A stretch of 64,000 bases of DNA from Longimicrobium sp. GTDB taxonomy: Bacteria > Gemmatimonadota > Gemmatimonadetes > Longimicrobiales > Longimicrobiaceae. Position 1 is the first letter of the stretch. The number at the start of each line of letters is the position of its first letter. Positions 63,732 to 64,000 of the stretch are shown here, piece after piece. Location: assembly GCA_036389135.1 (NCBI GenBank), contig DASVQP010000101.1:1-64000 (forward strand), written 5' to 3'. The notes below the pieces were generated by a model. That model saw nothing but the letters and a program-made list of their open reading frames with translations, did no database searches and had not been told where the DNA came from. The position numbers and the translations under genes are program-made.

Positions 63732-64000
63732 ATGCGCATCGCCCTCTTCACCAACGAGTACCCGCCCCACGTCTACGGCGGGGCGGGCGTCCACGTGGAG
63801 TACCTGTCCAGCGAGCTGGCGCGGCTGGAGGGGGGGGCCCACACGGTCGACGTGCTGGCGTTCGGCGAGCAGCGGGAGAGCCACGGCAGCCTGCACGTGC
63901 GCGGCATCCCGGTGCCGGTGAAGCTGTCCGCGCAGGACCCGCGTCACGAGCGGCTGCTGGACGCGCTGGCCCGCAACCTGGCGATGGTGGGCGCGGTGCA
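63732..64000 (+). CDS. glgA: glycogen synthase, start only
   Basis: The first 89 residues of a GT-B glycosyltransferase: MRIALFTNEYPPHVYGGAGV with a donor-loop-like GGAGVHVEYLSSELARL. This N-terminus matches the actinobacterial-type (GT4) ADP-glucose-using glycogen synthase. The gene runs off the window at 64000, so the rest is not seen. Its place after glgC supports the assignment. Confidence 0.8.
   Translation, partial: MRIALFTNEYPPHVYGGAGVHVEYLSSELARLEGGAHTVDVLAFGEQRESHGSLHVRGIPVPVKLSAQDPRHERLLDALARNLAMVGAV

Overview
The window is about 70% GC and coding-dense, with many GTG and TTG starts and many 4-nt ATGA/GTGA overlaps between genes. Intergenic gaps are filled with short palindromic repeats. 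No rRNA, tRNA, transposase, phage gene or CRISPR array was found. Gene content and repeat style suggest a free-living Gram-negative heterotroph, most like Gemmatimonadota (Longimicrobium-type). That placement is an inference from style and not from a marker gene.

Left part (1-21.5 kb). A minus-strand operon carries panB, panC, panD, a degenerate GlmU-like gene, a YqeK-type HD hydrolase gene and a LytR_C gene. The divergent neighbour is an RqcH/NFACT ribosome-rescue gene. Next come a secreted glycoside-hydrolase-like lipoprotein and then an unusual minus-strand trp region. There trpC is followed by a stop-less trpF read in frame into trpB, then by HEAT-repeat, HD-GYP, trpA and membrane-GAF-MCP genes. 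Signalling genes therefore sit between trpB and trpA. trpC diverges from lexA. A DUF2975/HTH/membrane-protein module and trpD follow.

Middle part (21.5-46.5 kb). Housekeeping and envelope functions dominate: truA, purB, a Na+-efflux-like ABC pair, an amidohydrolase and a frameshifted GNAT gene. A Fur-box-preceded ferrous-iron operon encodes FeoA-like, FeoA, FeoB and a FeoB-associated Cys-rich protein. Further on are a DUF433 gene with a truncated DUF5615 partner, an esterase, the helicase HrpB, two SAM methyltransferases, an MBL hydrolase, a cardiolipin-synthase-like enzyme, an RDD protein, a Gly/Cys-rich-tail protein, an S1/P1 nuclease and a run of three overlapping small genes.

Right part (46.5-64 kb). 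A pilT gene is followed by a 14-kb signalling island. It holds four histidine kinases (three with a terminal receiver), a lone receiver, an NtrC-type activator, an intact HD-GYP regulator and a second HD-GYP-like protein with degraded catalytic motifs. The window ends with glgC and the start of a glycogen synthase gene.

At least six interspersed repeat families recur, mostly directly after stop codons. One family (CACGCAGAGACACAGAG inverted repeats) appears to have altered genes: it supplies the C-terminus of the LytR_C protein and abuts the truncated DUF5615 remnant. Short AGGGATT tandem repeats form the trpF-trpB junction.
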